Under the pieces are notes generated by a model. It was not told where the DNA came from, made no database searches, and worked only from the letters and a program-made list of their open reading frames with translations. A DNA stretch of 64,000 nucleotides, taken from the NCBI RefSeq assembly GCF_014697425.1, contig NZ_JACJRU010000030.1, positions 1-64,000 of the forward strand. Reading direction: 5' to 3'. Source of the stretch: Nostoc sp. FACHB-110. Lineage in GTDB: Bacteria; Cyanobacteriota; Cyanobacteriia; Cyanobacteriales; Nostocaceae. Position numbers and translations under genes: made by a program. Positions 8,071 to 17,164 of the stretch are shown here, piece by piece; position 1 is the first letter of the stretch, and each line of letters opens with the position of its first letter.

Positions 8071-11000
8071 ATTCAAAAAAGTGGGATGCTTTCATTAACT
8101 CTTCTACCTCCCCAGCTTTTTCTTGTAAATCTAAATCTCGATAAATTTGCAAACTGTTGGTTAAAAACTGAGTAGCAATTATTTCTGCATCTGGCTGATT
8201 TTTTTGGCTACGTTTGAGGTAAATTTCGCCTAACAACTTGTATGCAGCAGCTTCTAGTTTGCGGCGGTTATACTCTTGAAAAATTTGCAGACATTTTTGA
8301 GCAATTTCTTCACTAAGATTTAGGTTTTCTAAAGCTTCTATTTCTAGGTAAGCACGAGCCATATCGAGAGATTCGTTAGCTTTATCGACTGTTTGCCCTA
8401 GTTCATCAAGATAGCTTAAGCCTCTATGATAATATTCTTCAAATAATGCAATTTTTTCTGGAATTGATGTGTCTTCGTTAGGTAAAAGGCGTAGATATTG
8501 TGAGTAGAGTAAACCAAGAATAGTGTAGTCGTAGGCAAGGTTTCCTTGATATTTATTTGCAGTATTTATTTCTATAGCTTGGCGAAGATTTTCTTCCGCT
8601 TGGGTAAGTAATGTGAGTGATTCTACGTTAGTCTCACAAGTTTTAGAGAATAGTATTTGGTTATATCCAATTCTCCTTATAGTCCAAGCTACACCTGAAT
8701 CTATATTTAGATGTTTGTAAAAGTCAATGCCATCCTGAAAATACTTAGTTGCCTGCTCATACTTCCCCCATTTTCGATAAATGTTGCCAAGCTGACTGTA
8801 GGCTAAAGCCACTGATGGTTGAATATCTAATTTTTGACGTAGCCTTAAACATTGGAAATGAAAATCTATGGCTTGCTCATACTTGTCCCATTCTAGATGG
8901 CAATCACCCAGCCAATACCATAGGTTAGATACATCCTCATCTTTACCTAATTGTTGATAAAGTTCGCGGCTTTGTTGATAGTAATTTGTTGCTAAGTCGT
9001 ATTTCCCCCAATCTTGATAAATTCTGCCTAATCGCCAATAAGCTAGTGCAACATTAACTTGCTCATCGAGTTGCTGACGAATTGCTAAGTCTTGATTTTC
9101 ACACTCAATAGCTTGCTCGTATTTTCCCCATTCTCGATAGCAACTAGCCAGCCAGTACCACTGATTAGCAACATTATTATCTTTCCCTAATTTTTGATAA
9201 AGTTCCTTACTTTGTTGATGGTAATTAATAGCTAAATCGTATTTACCCCATTCTTCATAAATCCTACCTAATTGGGAATAAGCTAGTGCAACACTAACTT
9301 GGTTATCTAACTGCTGCCGAATGGATAAACATTGATTTTGACACTCAAGTGCTTGCTCATATTTCCCCCATTCTCGATAACAAGAACCCAGCCAATACCA
9401 CAGATTACCTACATTATTATCTTTCCCTAATTTTTGATAAAGTTCCTTACTTTGTTGATGGTAATTAATAGCTAACTCGTATTTACCCCATTCTTCATAA
9501 ATCCTACCTAATTGATAGTAAGTATCAGCAATATTAACTTGGTCATCTAACTGCTGCTGAATGGATAAACATTGATTTTGACACTCAAGTGCTTGCTCAT
9601 ATTTCCCCCATTCTCGATAACAAGAACCCAGCCAATACCATAGGTTAGATACATCTTTATCTTTCCCTAATTTTTGATAAAGTTCTCGACTTTGTTGACG
9701 GTAATTAATAGCTAACTCGTATTTACCCCATTCTTCATAAATCCATCCTAATTGGGAATAAGCTAGTGCAACACTAATTTGGTCATCTAACTGCTGCCGA
9801 ATGGATAAACATTGATTTTGACACTCAAGTGCTTGCTCATATTTCCCCCATTCTCGATAACAAGAACCCAGCCAATACCACAGATTACCTACATTTTTGT
9901 CTTTCCCTAATTTTTGATAAAGTTCCTTACTTTGTTGATGGTAATTAATAGCTAACTCGTATTTACCCCATTCTTGATAAATTCTGCCTAATTGATAGTA
10001 AGTATCAGCAATATTAACTTGGTCATCTAACTGCTGCTGAATGGATAAACATTGATTTTGACACTCAAGTGCTTGCTCATATTTCCCCCATTCTCGATAA
10101 CAAGAACCCAGCCAATACCATAGGTTAGATACATTTTTATCTTTCCCTAATTTTTGATAAAGTTCTCGACTTTGTTGACGGTAATTAATAGCTAACTCGT
10201 ATTTACCCCATTCTTCATAAATCCATCCTAATTGGGAATAAGCTAGTGCAACACTAATTTGGTCATCTAACTGCTGCCAAATGGATAAACATTGATTTTG
10301 ACACTCAAGTGCTTGCTCGTATTTTCCCCATTCTCGATAGCAACTAGCCAGCCAAGACCACTGATTAGCAACATTATTATCTTTCCCTAATTTTTGATAA
10401 AGTTCCTTACTTTGTTGATGGTAATTTATGGCTTGTTCGTATCTTCCCCAATTTTGATAAATCTTGCCTAATCGCCAATAAGCTAGTACAACATTAACTT
10501 GGTCATCAAGTTGCTGACGAATGGCTAAGTCTTGAGTTTCACAATCAATAGCTTGCTCATATTTTTCCCATTCTTCATAACAATCAGCCAACCAAGACCA
10601 CTGATTAGCGACACTATTATCTTTACCTAATTGTTGATAAAGTTCACGACTTTGTTGATGATAATTAATTGCCTGCTCATATTTCCCCCATTCTTGATAA
10701 GTTCTACCTATATGATACAAAGCTAATGATTCATCTTGAAGTTTATTAATCTCTCTACTAATAGTCAGCATTCGCTGAAAGCAATCTAAAGCTTGTTCAT
10801 ATTTGCCATGTAATCTATGACAAATACCTCTGTTTCTCCAAAACATTAGAAATGCTGATGGCTCGATATATCGAGCCAATTTTTCAAAACATTCTTGATA
10901 ATAAGCAATTGCTTGTTCAAATGCTTCTTTTTCTTGATAACAGGTAGCTAAAGACCAGGCAATATAAGGGCTAAATCTGCTATCTGAGTTATTAGTTAAC

Positions 11001-13774
11001 AGTTCTAATATTTCAATTGCTTTATCATACTTATCTTTACGCAGATAAGACATTGCTGTGAGAAAATTTAATCCTGTTTGGCAATCTTCTTCAAGATGAT
11101 AATGCTGGCGAGTAAGTTCAAGATTAGGTGTCATGTCATCACCCAATTCTTGAATCAACTCTCTCATACTGCAAAATAATGAAGGTTCTAATTGATTAAT
11201 AATTTCTGTGACGCAATCAGATAATCCTGTTGATTCACCACAAGCAATATAAAGAATAGCTGCTTTTGCCTTAACCCGAATTTCTTCAGATAAAGTTGAA
11301 TCATTAGCTGCTTGTTGCAATAAATCTATGACTTCACCTTTTTGACAAAAAAGTTCAATTTTACGCAATAGCTTCAGTATTTGCTTGGTTATATCATCTT
11401 CAAAATCAGCATCTATACCAAGATAAGTAATTACTAATTTGTTTATTGGCTTTTTGCGAATAACAATATTATTAATTTCAATTTCTGCAATTACCTGTCC
11501 TGCAAATATTAAATTTCTCAGTTTAAATTCTAATTGTTTTAACGTATTTACTGATTCATTTTTCTTGAAATAAACAATAGTGGCATCATCAGACGCTGAA
11601 CTTTTGATTTTAATCTCACCATGCTGTAAAACGGGTTGGTAATCTTCGATATTAATAAATAATTTTTCTGCTAATCTCTTAAATTGCGTCGAAAAATGAC
11701 TACCGTAATATCCCAAAGCTAGTAATAGCGGCTCATTCCAACGTGGCTCATGCAGATGTTTTTGAATTAACTCTAAAATTTCACTTTGTTCTTTATCTGC
11801 AATATAACGAGCTGCAAAATACTCTTCAAATGTCAGGTGCATAAAGCCATAAAAACCAGGCATTCTTTCTACAAATAACCCTGTGGTTTCTCGCACCTTC
11901 CGCAAAAATTCTCCTACCGCTTGGCGCACAGAATCAGATTCAGGTTCAGCATCATTTAATTCTGCTAACTTAGCTGCTAGTTTCTCTTCTACTTCTGCTT
12001 GTGTTACCAAACCAGAAGGCTTTTCTTCGTGCATCCAATATGCTAAAGGTGCTAAAAGTTCCACTACCTCAGTTTCTTTTAACACCACCCTTGGCGCATC
12101 GGGTAATTTTTTACCAAGTTGCCAATCTTCGGTTAAAGTTTGGACTGCCAATTCATACAGTTTCACGCGGCGGTTGGGTAGCCGTTCGCCATTGCGGTGA
12201 ATCAATGCCAAAATAGTTAACAGCAAGGGATTTGCCGTTAATCGCTGTACACCAGGATTATCTTTAACCGCCTGTAAAATTTCCTGCGCTTGCTCTGTAC
12301 CTTTTTTTAGCCATTGCTCTTCACTAGCATCTGGCTGCTGTGCTTTTTCCACTGTTCGACACCAGCGATACAAAAACCGTTCTACCTGTTCGCTGTCCAT
12401 ATCTTCAATAGTAAACTCGGCAAATCGACTGCTGAGTTTTACATCACTGTAGCCAGCAATCCGGCTGGTAATAACAAATTTGTTGCTAGGGAATTCATCA
12501 ACAAATTTGTTAATCCGTTCTACAATCTGTTTGCGACTTTCTTGATCAAATACCTCGTCTAAACCATCCAAAAGCATCAAGCACTGTCCTTGACGCATGG
12601 CATCTAAAAGTAAAGCTGCTACCTCATTTCCTATTTCTACCTCTGATTGAAAATGAGTTTCCCACTGGCGGTAAAACTGACACAAATATTCCAGTAAAGT
12701 TAACTCTGGTTGTTGTTTTAATTTTTCTGCATAATCAGCAATGCGGAAGAAAATAGGTAACAAAGTTTTACCTAAGTCTTTGTTCTTTGTCTCCTCAACA
12801 GTATCATCTTCAACAACAACTATTTCTAATTCGTCTCTTTTGGCAATGGCAAAATGTAGTGCTAAATAACGCAGCAGAGTCGTTTTTCCCGCACCAGGAC
12901 TGCCTAAAATCACGCTATAGCAATTCTGCCGCACCGCCTCAGATAAATCTACCTTTTGGGTAACGGTTTTAGTGCTGGAAACTAATGTTGATATTGGTAC
13001 TTCTGGCAGTGGTTCATAATAGTATGGTTCATCCCAATCATCCAGGTTAGAACCCATTTGTTTTAACCTACTACTACTCTGAGCTTGCCGTACAGTTAAC
13101 GTCTCAAGTTCTCGTTGACTGCGTTCAGAAGTATCTGTAACTTGTTGTCGCCATTGTGCTTGCAGGGAAACATAAATTTGGTCAAGAAAAATATCGACTT
13201 GACGATTTACCTGCATTACACCACTCATTTTTAAATAGGAATTTTCGGCAATCAGCCAATCTAAATAGGGATAAAGCAAAGGATTTCGTGTTTCAAATTC
13301 CAGTATCTTTCCTCGCCAATCCCAAAAATCTGGCGCACGCTGACGAAATTCATCTAAAAATTCGTTGTTATTTAGCCACAAAATCAAACATAAATTTCTG
13401 CCAAATAGTTCTTCTCTACCTAAATTTAACTGCCTCATTTCTTTTACTAAGCGCGGTGTTGGTAATTGGTCAATGCCAAATGCCATTACCAGTTTGCGCC
13501 CAGTTTCTAGACTTTGATGTTGATTATCATCTAAGCTATACAAAAAATTATGGAAGGAGTTTTGACTATAATAAAAGTTGGTAAATTCAAACTGTTCTTC
13601 GCTAACAGCTAATGATTCTTTTAGCTGTTTGACCACAGGATGTTGAGGGCTACTTTCTGGTGCGATCGCAAATATAATTGTCGTCCCACTAGAAAGTTCC
13701 AATACACTAACTAATTTGTTTAATTCTGCTTTGTCAGCTTCGCTCAGAGAGTAATTAGAATCTTGTTCCGACAT
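8042..13774 (-). CDS. NACHT-NTPase with long TPR array (STAND/NLR-like)
   Basis: A 1910-aa three-part protein. Residues about 1-240 form an alpha/beta domain I cannot assign; it includes a motif like RAPDFWDWR and no Walker A. Residues about 280-700 are a NACHT ATPase: Walker A GSPGAGKTT (about 287-295), Walker B LMLLDGLDEV (about 397-406), a sensor-like FVITSR, and a downstream FMHLTFEEYFAARYI motif typical of NACHT proteins. From about 900 to 1700 it is TPRs, most of them near-identical 80-residue double repeats with the core WGKYEQAI. The architecture suggests ligand-triggered oligomerisation, as in bacterial NLR or STAND regulators and defence proteins. The start is ATG 13774, five codons below an ATG with no ribosome site. 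It lies 47 bp downstream of the ATPase gene, presumably in one operon. No catalytic effector domain is recognisable. Confidence 0.9.
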   Translation of the reverse strand: MSEQDSNYSLSEADKAELNKLVSVLELSSGTTIIFAIAPESSPQHPVVKQLKESLAVSEEQFEFTNFYYSQNSFHNFLYSLDDNQHQSLETGRKLVMAFGIDQLPTPRLVKEMRQLNLGREELFGRNLCLILWLNNNEFLDEFRQRAPDFWDWRGKILEFETRNPLLYPYLDWLIAENSYLKMSGVMQVNRQVDIFLDQIYVSLQAQWRQQVTDTSERSQRELETLTVRQAQSSSRLKQMGSNLDDWDEPYYYEPLPEVPISTLVSSTKTVTQKVDLSEAVRQNCYSVILGSPGAGKTTLLRYLALHFAIAKRDELEIVVVEDDTVEETKNKDLGKTLLPIFFRIADYAEKLKQQPELTLLEYLCQFYRQWETHFQSEVEIGNEVAALLLDAMRQGQCLMLLDGLDEVFDQESRKQIVERINKFVDEFPSNKFVITSRIAGYSDVKLSSRFAEFTIEDMDSEQVERFLYRWCRTVEKAQQPDASEEQWLKKGTEQAQEILQAVKDNPGVQRLTANPLLLTILALIHRNGERLPNRRVKLYELAVQTLTEDWQLGKKLPDAPRVVLKETEVVELLAPLAYWMHEEKPSGLVTQAEVEEKLAAKLAELNDAEPESDSVRQAVGEFLRKVRETTGLFVERMPGFYGFMHLTFEEYFAARYIADKEQSEILELIQKHLHEPRWNEPLLLALGYYGSHFSTQFKRLAEKLFINIEDYQPVLQHGEIKIKSSASDDATIVYFKKNESVNTLKQLEFKLRNLIFAGQVIAEIEINNIVIRKKPINKLVITYLGIDADFEDDITKQILKLLRKIELFCQKGEVIDLLQQAANDSTLSEEIRVKAKAAILYIACGESTGLSDCVTEIINQLEPSLFCSMRELIQELGDDMTPNLELTRQHYHLEEDCQTGLNFLTAMSYLRKDKYDKAIEILELLTNNSDSRFSPYIAWSLATCYQEKEAFEQAIAYYQECFEKLARYIEPSAFLMFWRNRGICHRLHGKYEQALDCFQRMLTISREINKLQDESLALYHIGRTYQEWGKYEQAINYHQQSRELYQQLGKDNSVANQWSWLADCYEEWEKYEQAIDCETQDLAIRQQLDDQVNVVLAYWRLGKIYQNWGRYEQAINYHQQSKELYQKLGKDNNVANQWSWLASCYREWGKYEQALECQNQCLSIWQQLDDQISVALAYSQLGWIYEEWGKYELAINYRQQSRELYQKLGKDKNVSNLWYWLGSCYREWGKYEQALECQNQCLSIQQQLDDQVNIADTYYQLGRIYQEWGKYELAINYHQQSKELYQKLGKDKNVGNLWYWLGSCYREWGKYEQALECQNQCLSIRQQLDDQISVALAYSQLGWIYEEWGKYELAINYRQQSRELYQKLGKDKDVSNLWYWLGSCYREWGKYEQALECQNQCLSIQQQLDDQVNIADTYYQLGRIYEEWGKYELAINYHQQSKELYQKLGKDNNVGNLWYWLGSCYREWGKYEQALECQNQCLSIRQQLDNQVSVALAYSQLGRIYEEWGKYDLAINYHQQSKELYQKLGKDNNVANQWYWLASCYREWGKYEQAIECENQDLAIRQQLDEQVNVALAYWRLGRIYQDWGKYDLATNYYQQSRELYQQLGKDEDVSNLWYWLGDCHLEWDKYEQAIDFHFQCLRLRQKLDIQPSVALAYSQLGNIYRKWGKYEQATKYFQDGIDFYKHLNIDSGVAWTIRRIGYNQILFSKTCETNVESLTLLTQAEENLRQAIEINTANKYQGNLAYDYTILGLLYSQYLRLLPNEDTSIPEKIALFEEYYHRGLSYLDELGQTVDKANESLDMARAYLEIEALENLNLSEEIAQKCLQIFQEYNRRKLEAAAYKLLGEIYLKRSQKNQPDAEIIATQFLTNSLQIYRDLDLQEKAGEVEELMKASHFFECHCDRNEVE
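8870..10790 (-). repeat. Eight tandem 240-bp repeats coding for TPRs
   Basis: A marker string coding for ELYQ(K/Q)LGKD recurs with exact 240-bp spacing at about 8941, 9181, 9421, 9661, 9901, 10141, 10381 and 10621. Each unit codes for two 40-residue TPRs. In the middle, copies two units apart are more alike than neighbours (9421 like 9901, 9661 like 10141), giving a 480-bp superperiod. The outer copies are more diverged. This points to recent duplication of a two-unit block or ongoing gene conversion. Confidence 0.95.
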
Positions 13775-13821
13775 ACATCCAACCAGCATTTAATAGTGAT
13801 TTTCAAGAGCAACCCATACTT

Positions 13822-15120
13822 TTAAATATTTTTATTTGCAGCCTGCCAACGTTCTAAATCTTCAATTAAAATCGGATTAATATCAAACCAAGATTCTTGC
13901 ATTGAGTTGTAATACCCTAAAACTAATTTATTTTGCAAAAGTTCATCACAAATAATAAATTCACCTTTATTTGGCAAACTATGTATTTTAGTTGTGAGTT
14001 TACCAGTGCGATGAATTAAATCTAATTCAGGATAGTGATAATCGCTTAAATTATATTCTCGTCGGACTTCACGTACTGCTTCTTGTGCAGTAGCTAAATC
14101 TACAAAACTCAACTTATTTCGTAGCCCAATTTCACAGGCGGTACGTGCTAACCTGACTAAATCTCGCATCACTCCGCCACTTTTTTCACAAATTAATTCT
14201 AGTGCATCAGGGTTAAATAAACCTTTGTGACTATCGCCCAAAGTAGCCAAACGTTTGTTAATCACATTAATTAGAATTTCTCGACCTTTTTGATCAGGCT
14301 TGCTAGTTGGACACAAATTAGCATCAGATTCAAAAATAGGCGGATTATTTAAATCCAAACATTTTTGAAATGCTTCCATTGGCTGGCGAAAACTCGGCGA
14401 ATATCGCAAAGAGATAGGAATAGCATAGATAATATGACAATTTAATTCTATCAACAGAGGACTAGAGAACATTTCCAATGCTGTTACTTGATCATGTCTA
14501 TCTAATCCATCCACAACAATCAGTAACTTTTGTTTTTGTTCTTTTTCCGCAGCTTCAATAATATTATTAACTCTGGTGATAATTTCACTCAACACAGGAC
14601 GGACATTAAGTGTTTTTGTCACCTCCCTTGTTAAACCACGTTTGAGAATTATACCTGCCTTTTCGATAAATTCTGGTACTCCCAAACCTTCATTTTGACT
14701 TCCTTTATCTTCGTAAACTACACTTTTTAAGCTATCCAACAGAGCATCTAATAATTTATCTTTTTTAAATAGCCAATTAGATTGAATCGCCTGAGCAATT
14801 TGTAAGCCAATCAAAACTACAACTTCTGCATAGCCTATGTTATATCTGTCTAGGGATGTTTGCGTATCAATCCAAACAACTGTGTAGATGTCAGCTAATT
14901 TTTGTTCTAATCTTCGCAGTTCAGTAGTTTTACCTCCACCTCGATGACCTGCTAGTAAAAATTTGGCTGGATCATCTTCCATTTCCAGCAAGCTAACAAG
15001 CTTATCGACCGGGCTATTTTCTCTCTGAACGTAAAAAACTTTTAAATCTTCAGGTGTAGTTAAAGGTTCTTCTGGTTTAAATAATTGGTAAGCAGATTTC
15101 CAAAAACTGGTATTGCTCAT
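13822..15120 (-). CDS. P-loop ATPase (AAA/KAP-like), partner of the NACHT/TPR gene
   Basis: A 432-aa soluble ATPase with Walker A GHRGGGKTT (about residues 53-61) and Walker B LLIVVDGLDR (about 199-208). It begins with a short conserved-looking segment (FKPEEPLTTPEDLKVFYVQR) before the nucleotide domain, and has a helical C-terminal half (CEKSGGVMRDLVRLARTACE) like the lid and winged-helix parts of AAA/STAND ATPases. It is first in a likely two-gene operon, with 47 bp to the NACHT/TPR gene. I recall similar ATPases next to TPR or NACHT proteins in cyanobacteria and actinobacteria, so a functional pair is inferred. ATG 15120 is preferred over TTG 15132 because GGGA at 15126-15129 is well placed for it. 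Confidence 0.82.
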   Translation of the reverse strand: MSNTSFWKSAYQLFKPEEPLTTPEDLKVFYVQRENSPVDKLVSLLEMEDDPAKFLLAGHRGGGKTTELRRLEQKLADIYTVVWIDTQTSLDRYNIGYAEVVVLIGLQIAQAIQSNWLFKKDKLLDALLDSLKSVVYEDKGSQNEGLGVPEFIEKAGIILKRGLTREVTKTLNVRPVLSEIITRVNNIIEAAEKEQKQKLLIVVDGLDRHDQVTALEMFSSPLLIELNCHIIYAIPISLRYSPSFRQPMEAFQKCLDLNNPPIFESDANLCPTSKPDQKGREILINVINKRLATLGDSHKGLFNPDALELICEKSGGVMRDLVRLARTACEIGLRNKLSFVDLATAQEAVREVRREYNLSDYHYPELDLIHRTGKLTTKIHSLPNKGEFIICDELLQNKLVLGYYNSMQESWFDINPILIEDLERWQAANKNI

Positions 15121-15448
15121 ACTGTTTCCCAATAGGAAAGTTTGTTTTGATTAAACTGATTATTGCCAGTATAAGCAGGAGATGAGCAGTGACAAGTAAT
15201 ACTTAGTAATATTTTAAAATTTAATACCTGACACCGCTAAAACTTCCGACAGAGATTTTTTGAAGGCAAGTAAGCATTTATGTCCGCCTTGATGCCCTCT
15301 TATTGATGTTCAACAGCGATCGCTTCTGTTTATTTGATGCTAAATTTGATACTTGGCTAATTATCCCATCTTAATTTTTCGTCTAAAAAATACTATGTAT
15401 TTTGCTGATGTGTCCATATTAGTTTGAATAATTAACCAATAATATTGA
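15121..15448. other. Intergenic region upstream of the ATPase operon
   Basis: 328 bp, AT-rich, with one HIP1 octamer. No coding frame, tRNA or clear terminator is seen. It must contain the promoter of the minus-strand ATPase/NACHT operon, but no convincing -35/-10 pair stands out. Confidence 0.5.
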
Positions 15449-16174
15449 TTAGTTTATTGGCTTTTGGATTTGCCTTTGCTGTTCTTGCAGCCAACTTTCA
15501 AAAAGCTCATTCAGCAAACGTGCTTTCATTGCGTCATCAAGTTGTGCTGGAATTAATTTTTCTAACCGTATAATGACAATCCATTCAGCAATACGGGCTG
15601 GGGGCATAACTTGGCCTGGTTGACTACTAGATAGCAATTGCATCATTGCCGGATGAAGTGTCTGTATTTCAATTGGGCCGACTAAGCCATTTGTTTGCGC
15701 TTCTGGGCCTTGAGAATATTCTTTGGCGATTTCTGCAAATGACTGTTCTTTTGCTTGCAGTCGAAAGTAGAGTTCTTGAATAAGTCCGATATCTTGAGTG
15801 CGTAGTAGGGAATAAATTACTTTATCTAGCTTGGCTTTATTTTGAAAGAAATAAGCTTCTAGTTTGTTACCCCAAGTGACTAATTTGAATTTTTCAATTT
15901 TCAGCCTGCGAATTGTCACAGATTCTAACTGATCTACTGTTATGCCGTGATATACCATCCAGGCTTTAATGTCGTCATCGGTTTTTAATTGTCGCTCATT
16001 GTAAAACTGTTGTTGAGCGCGAGTGACTTCTTCTGGTGTACATTCTATAGATGCGATCGCTTCATCGATAATTAATTCTCGTTGTAACTGTGGCAGCATT
16101 TGATAACCTGCCAATAAAGGAATTATTTCAGCAGTTTTGATTGTACGGTTGCCAATTTGGAGAACTTCTGTCAT
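15449..16174 (-). CDS. Parvulin-type peptidylprolyl isomerase
   Basis: A 241-aa protein with a SurA/PpiC-like layout: a helical N-terminal region (about 1-120) followed by a rotamase (parvulin) domain (about 130-215). The domain is marked by FAEIAKEYSQGPEA, GLVGPIEIQTLHPAM and PGQVMPPARIAEWIVIIRLE. Known relatives catalyse cis-trans isomerisation of prolyl bonds. In cyanobacteria they are often encoded near type I secretion systems, though none is adjacent here. No signal peptide is visible, so a cytoplasmic location is likely. Start ATG 16174 has GGGATAA upstream. Confidence 0.82.
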   Translation of the reverse strand: MTEVLQIGNRTIKTAEIIPLLAGYQMLPQLQRELIIDEAIASIECTPEEVTRAQQQFYNERQLKTDDDIKAWMVYHGITVDQLESVTIRRLKIEKFKLVTWGNKLEAYFFQNKAKLDKVIYSLLRTQDIGLIQELYFRLQAKEQSFAEIAKEYSQGPEAQTNGLVGPIEIQTLHPAMMQLLSSSQPGQVMPPARIAEWIVIIRLEKLIPAQLDDAMKARLLNELFESWLQEQQRQIQKPIN

Positions 16175-16261
16175 GTTTTATCCCAAATGCGATCGCCTCA
16201 TCAAGCACCTTATTTTTACATATTTAGATGCTTTAGTACGTATTCTGCCTGAGATATTGTT

Positions 16262-16303
16262 GCCAAAAAATAAAGATGTAGATAAGTAAACCCTACATCT
16301 TTA
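16262..16303 (-). terminator. Rho-independent terminator after cytM
   Basis: TAAAGATGTAG (16271-16281) pairs perfectly with CTACATCTTTA (16293-16303). On the minus strand the stem is followed by TTTTTTGG, as expected for termination of the cytochrome gene that ends at 16336. Confidence 0.75.
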
Positions 16304-16335
16304 TCAAGTTTTTAATTTTGATCACCAGTAAACTC

Positions 16336-16710
16336 TTATAAAGTTTCCAAAAAGCTCAAAAGGTCAGCCATTTCTTGGGGACTGGGCTGAAATTTAGGCA
16401 TAGGAGGTGTTTCACCGCTAATTACTTGGTGAATCAACTTATAACGAGATTTACGTTTAGAAACAGCTTGTAAACTAGGGCCGACTCGCCCATCTGCTTG
16501 CCAACCATGACAACCAGCACAATTAATTTGAAAAATTGCATTTCCTTGCACAGGGTCTCCAGTCAAGGAAAGAACAGTTTTTACGTAAGGATCTGAGGCT
16601 TCTACCATTTGAACACCAAAGATGCCCAAAGGGATTGCTAGCAGTATCGCTAGGGCAAACAAGGCGATCCTCTGAATCAGAATTTCAGGTTTGGTAATCT
16701 GGTTATCCAA
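16336..16710 (-). CDS. cytM: Cytochrome cM
   Basis: A small c-type cytochrome of 124 residues with an uncleaved N-terminal membrane anchor (LIQRIALFALAILLAIPLG, about residues 10-28). It has one haem site, CAGCH, and a likely axial Met in PPMPKF. The sequence agrees with cyanobacterial cytochrome cM, a lumenal/periplasmic electron carrier of low abundance linked to stress and respiration. The minus-strand frame is open up to ATG 16944, but that would overlap the divergent petG start. I therefore start at TTG 16710, which gives the family-like N-terminus MDNQITKPEI. No ribosome site is evident, so the start is uncertain. Confidence 0.82.
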   Translation of the reverse strand: MDNQITKPEILIQRIALFALAILLAIPLGIFGVQMVEASDPYVKTVLSLTGDPVQGNAIFQINCAGCHGWQADGRVGPSLQAVSKRKSRYKLIHQVISGETPPMPKFQPSPQEMADLLSFLETL

Positions 16711-16918
16711 AAGGTTTGCTGTAAAAGTGTAAGTGTGCCAAAATTTTTCATTTCCTACACATAGCTTAAAAGTTCTTGATTTGTACCGCAAGCACAGATG
16801 ACCTATTTCTTTGCTGGCATTATCGCGCCAAAAGATTGCAGCAAGCGGGATTCGCCGTAATTTGGTAAAATCAAAAACGGGATACAAATCGTTAATAATT
16901 GCAAACAGGAGATTTAAA

Positions 16919-17032
16919 GTGGTTGAACCCCTGCTTTCAGGCATTGTGCTTGGTCTAATTTTTGTAACTCTCGGTGGTCTATTTTACGCTGCATACAAGC
17001 AATACAAGCGTCCCAACGAGTTGGGTGGTTGA
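16919..17032 (+). CDS. petG: Cytochrome b6f complex subunit V (PetG)
   Basis: Exactly 37 residues: one membrane helix (SGIVLGLIFVTLGGLFYAAY) followed by the conserved KQYKRPNELGG tail, which is diagnostic for PetG. It is a small subunit needed for assembly and stability of the thylakoid cytochrome b6f complex. The start is GTG 16919, with AGGAG at 16907-16911. It is divergent from the cytM gene, with about 208 bp between the two starts. Confidence 0.95.
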   Translation: MVEPLLSGIVLGLIFVTLGGLFYAAYKQYKRPNELGG

Positions 17033-17040
17033 TCAAGAAG

Positions 17041-17140
17041 TGCTGAGTCACCGAAGTTTGCTCAACGCGGAGAACCCGCGCACGCAAGTTCTCTCCGCAC
17101 GCAACTTCTCGCTGAGTGCTGAGTATTAAGTGTTTGTTAA
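17041..17140. repeat. Repeat-rich spacer with heptanucleotide (STRR) motifs
   Basis: Contains GTGCTGAGT units at both edges (17041 and about 17114-17128), flanking GC-rich inverted motifs (CTCCGCACGCAAC and GCGCACGCAAG). The units belong to the same CTCAGCA heptamer family found at several other places in the window. No coding frame. Confidence 0.55.
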
Positions 17141-17164
17141 GTGGTGAGGATATAGAATAGCAGT

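Noticed and set aside
8870..10790. Direct repeats that might suggest CRISPR
   Set aside because: Unit is 240 bp, without spacers, and codes in frame for TPRs.
16711..16944. 78-residue N-terminal extension of cytM
   Set aside because: It would overlap the petG start and promoter and does not resemble cytochrome cM N-termini.
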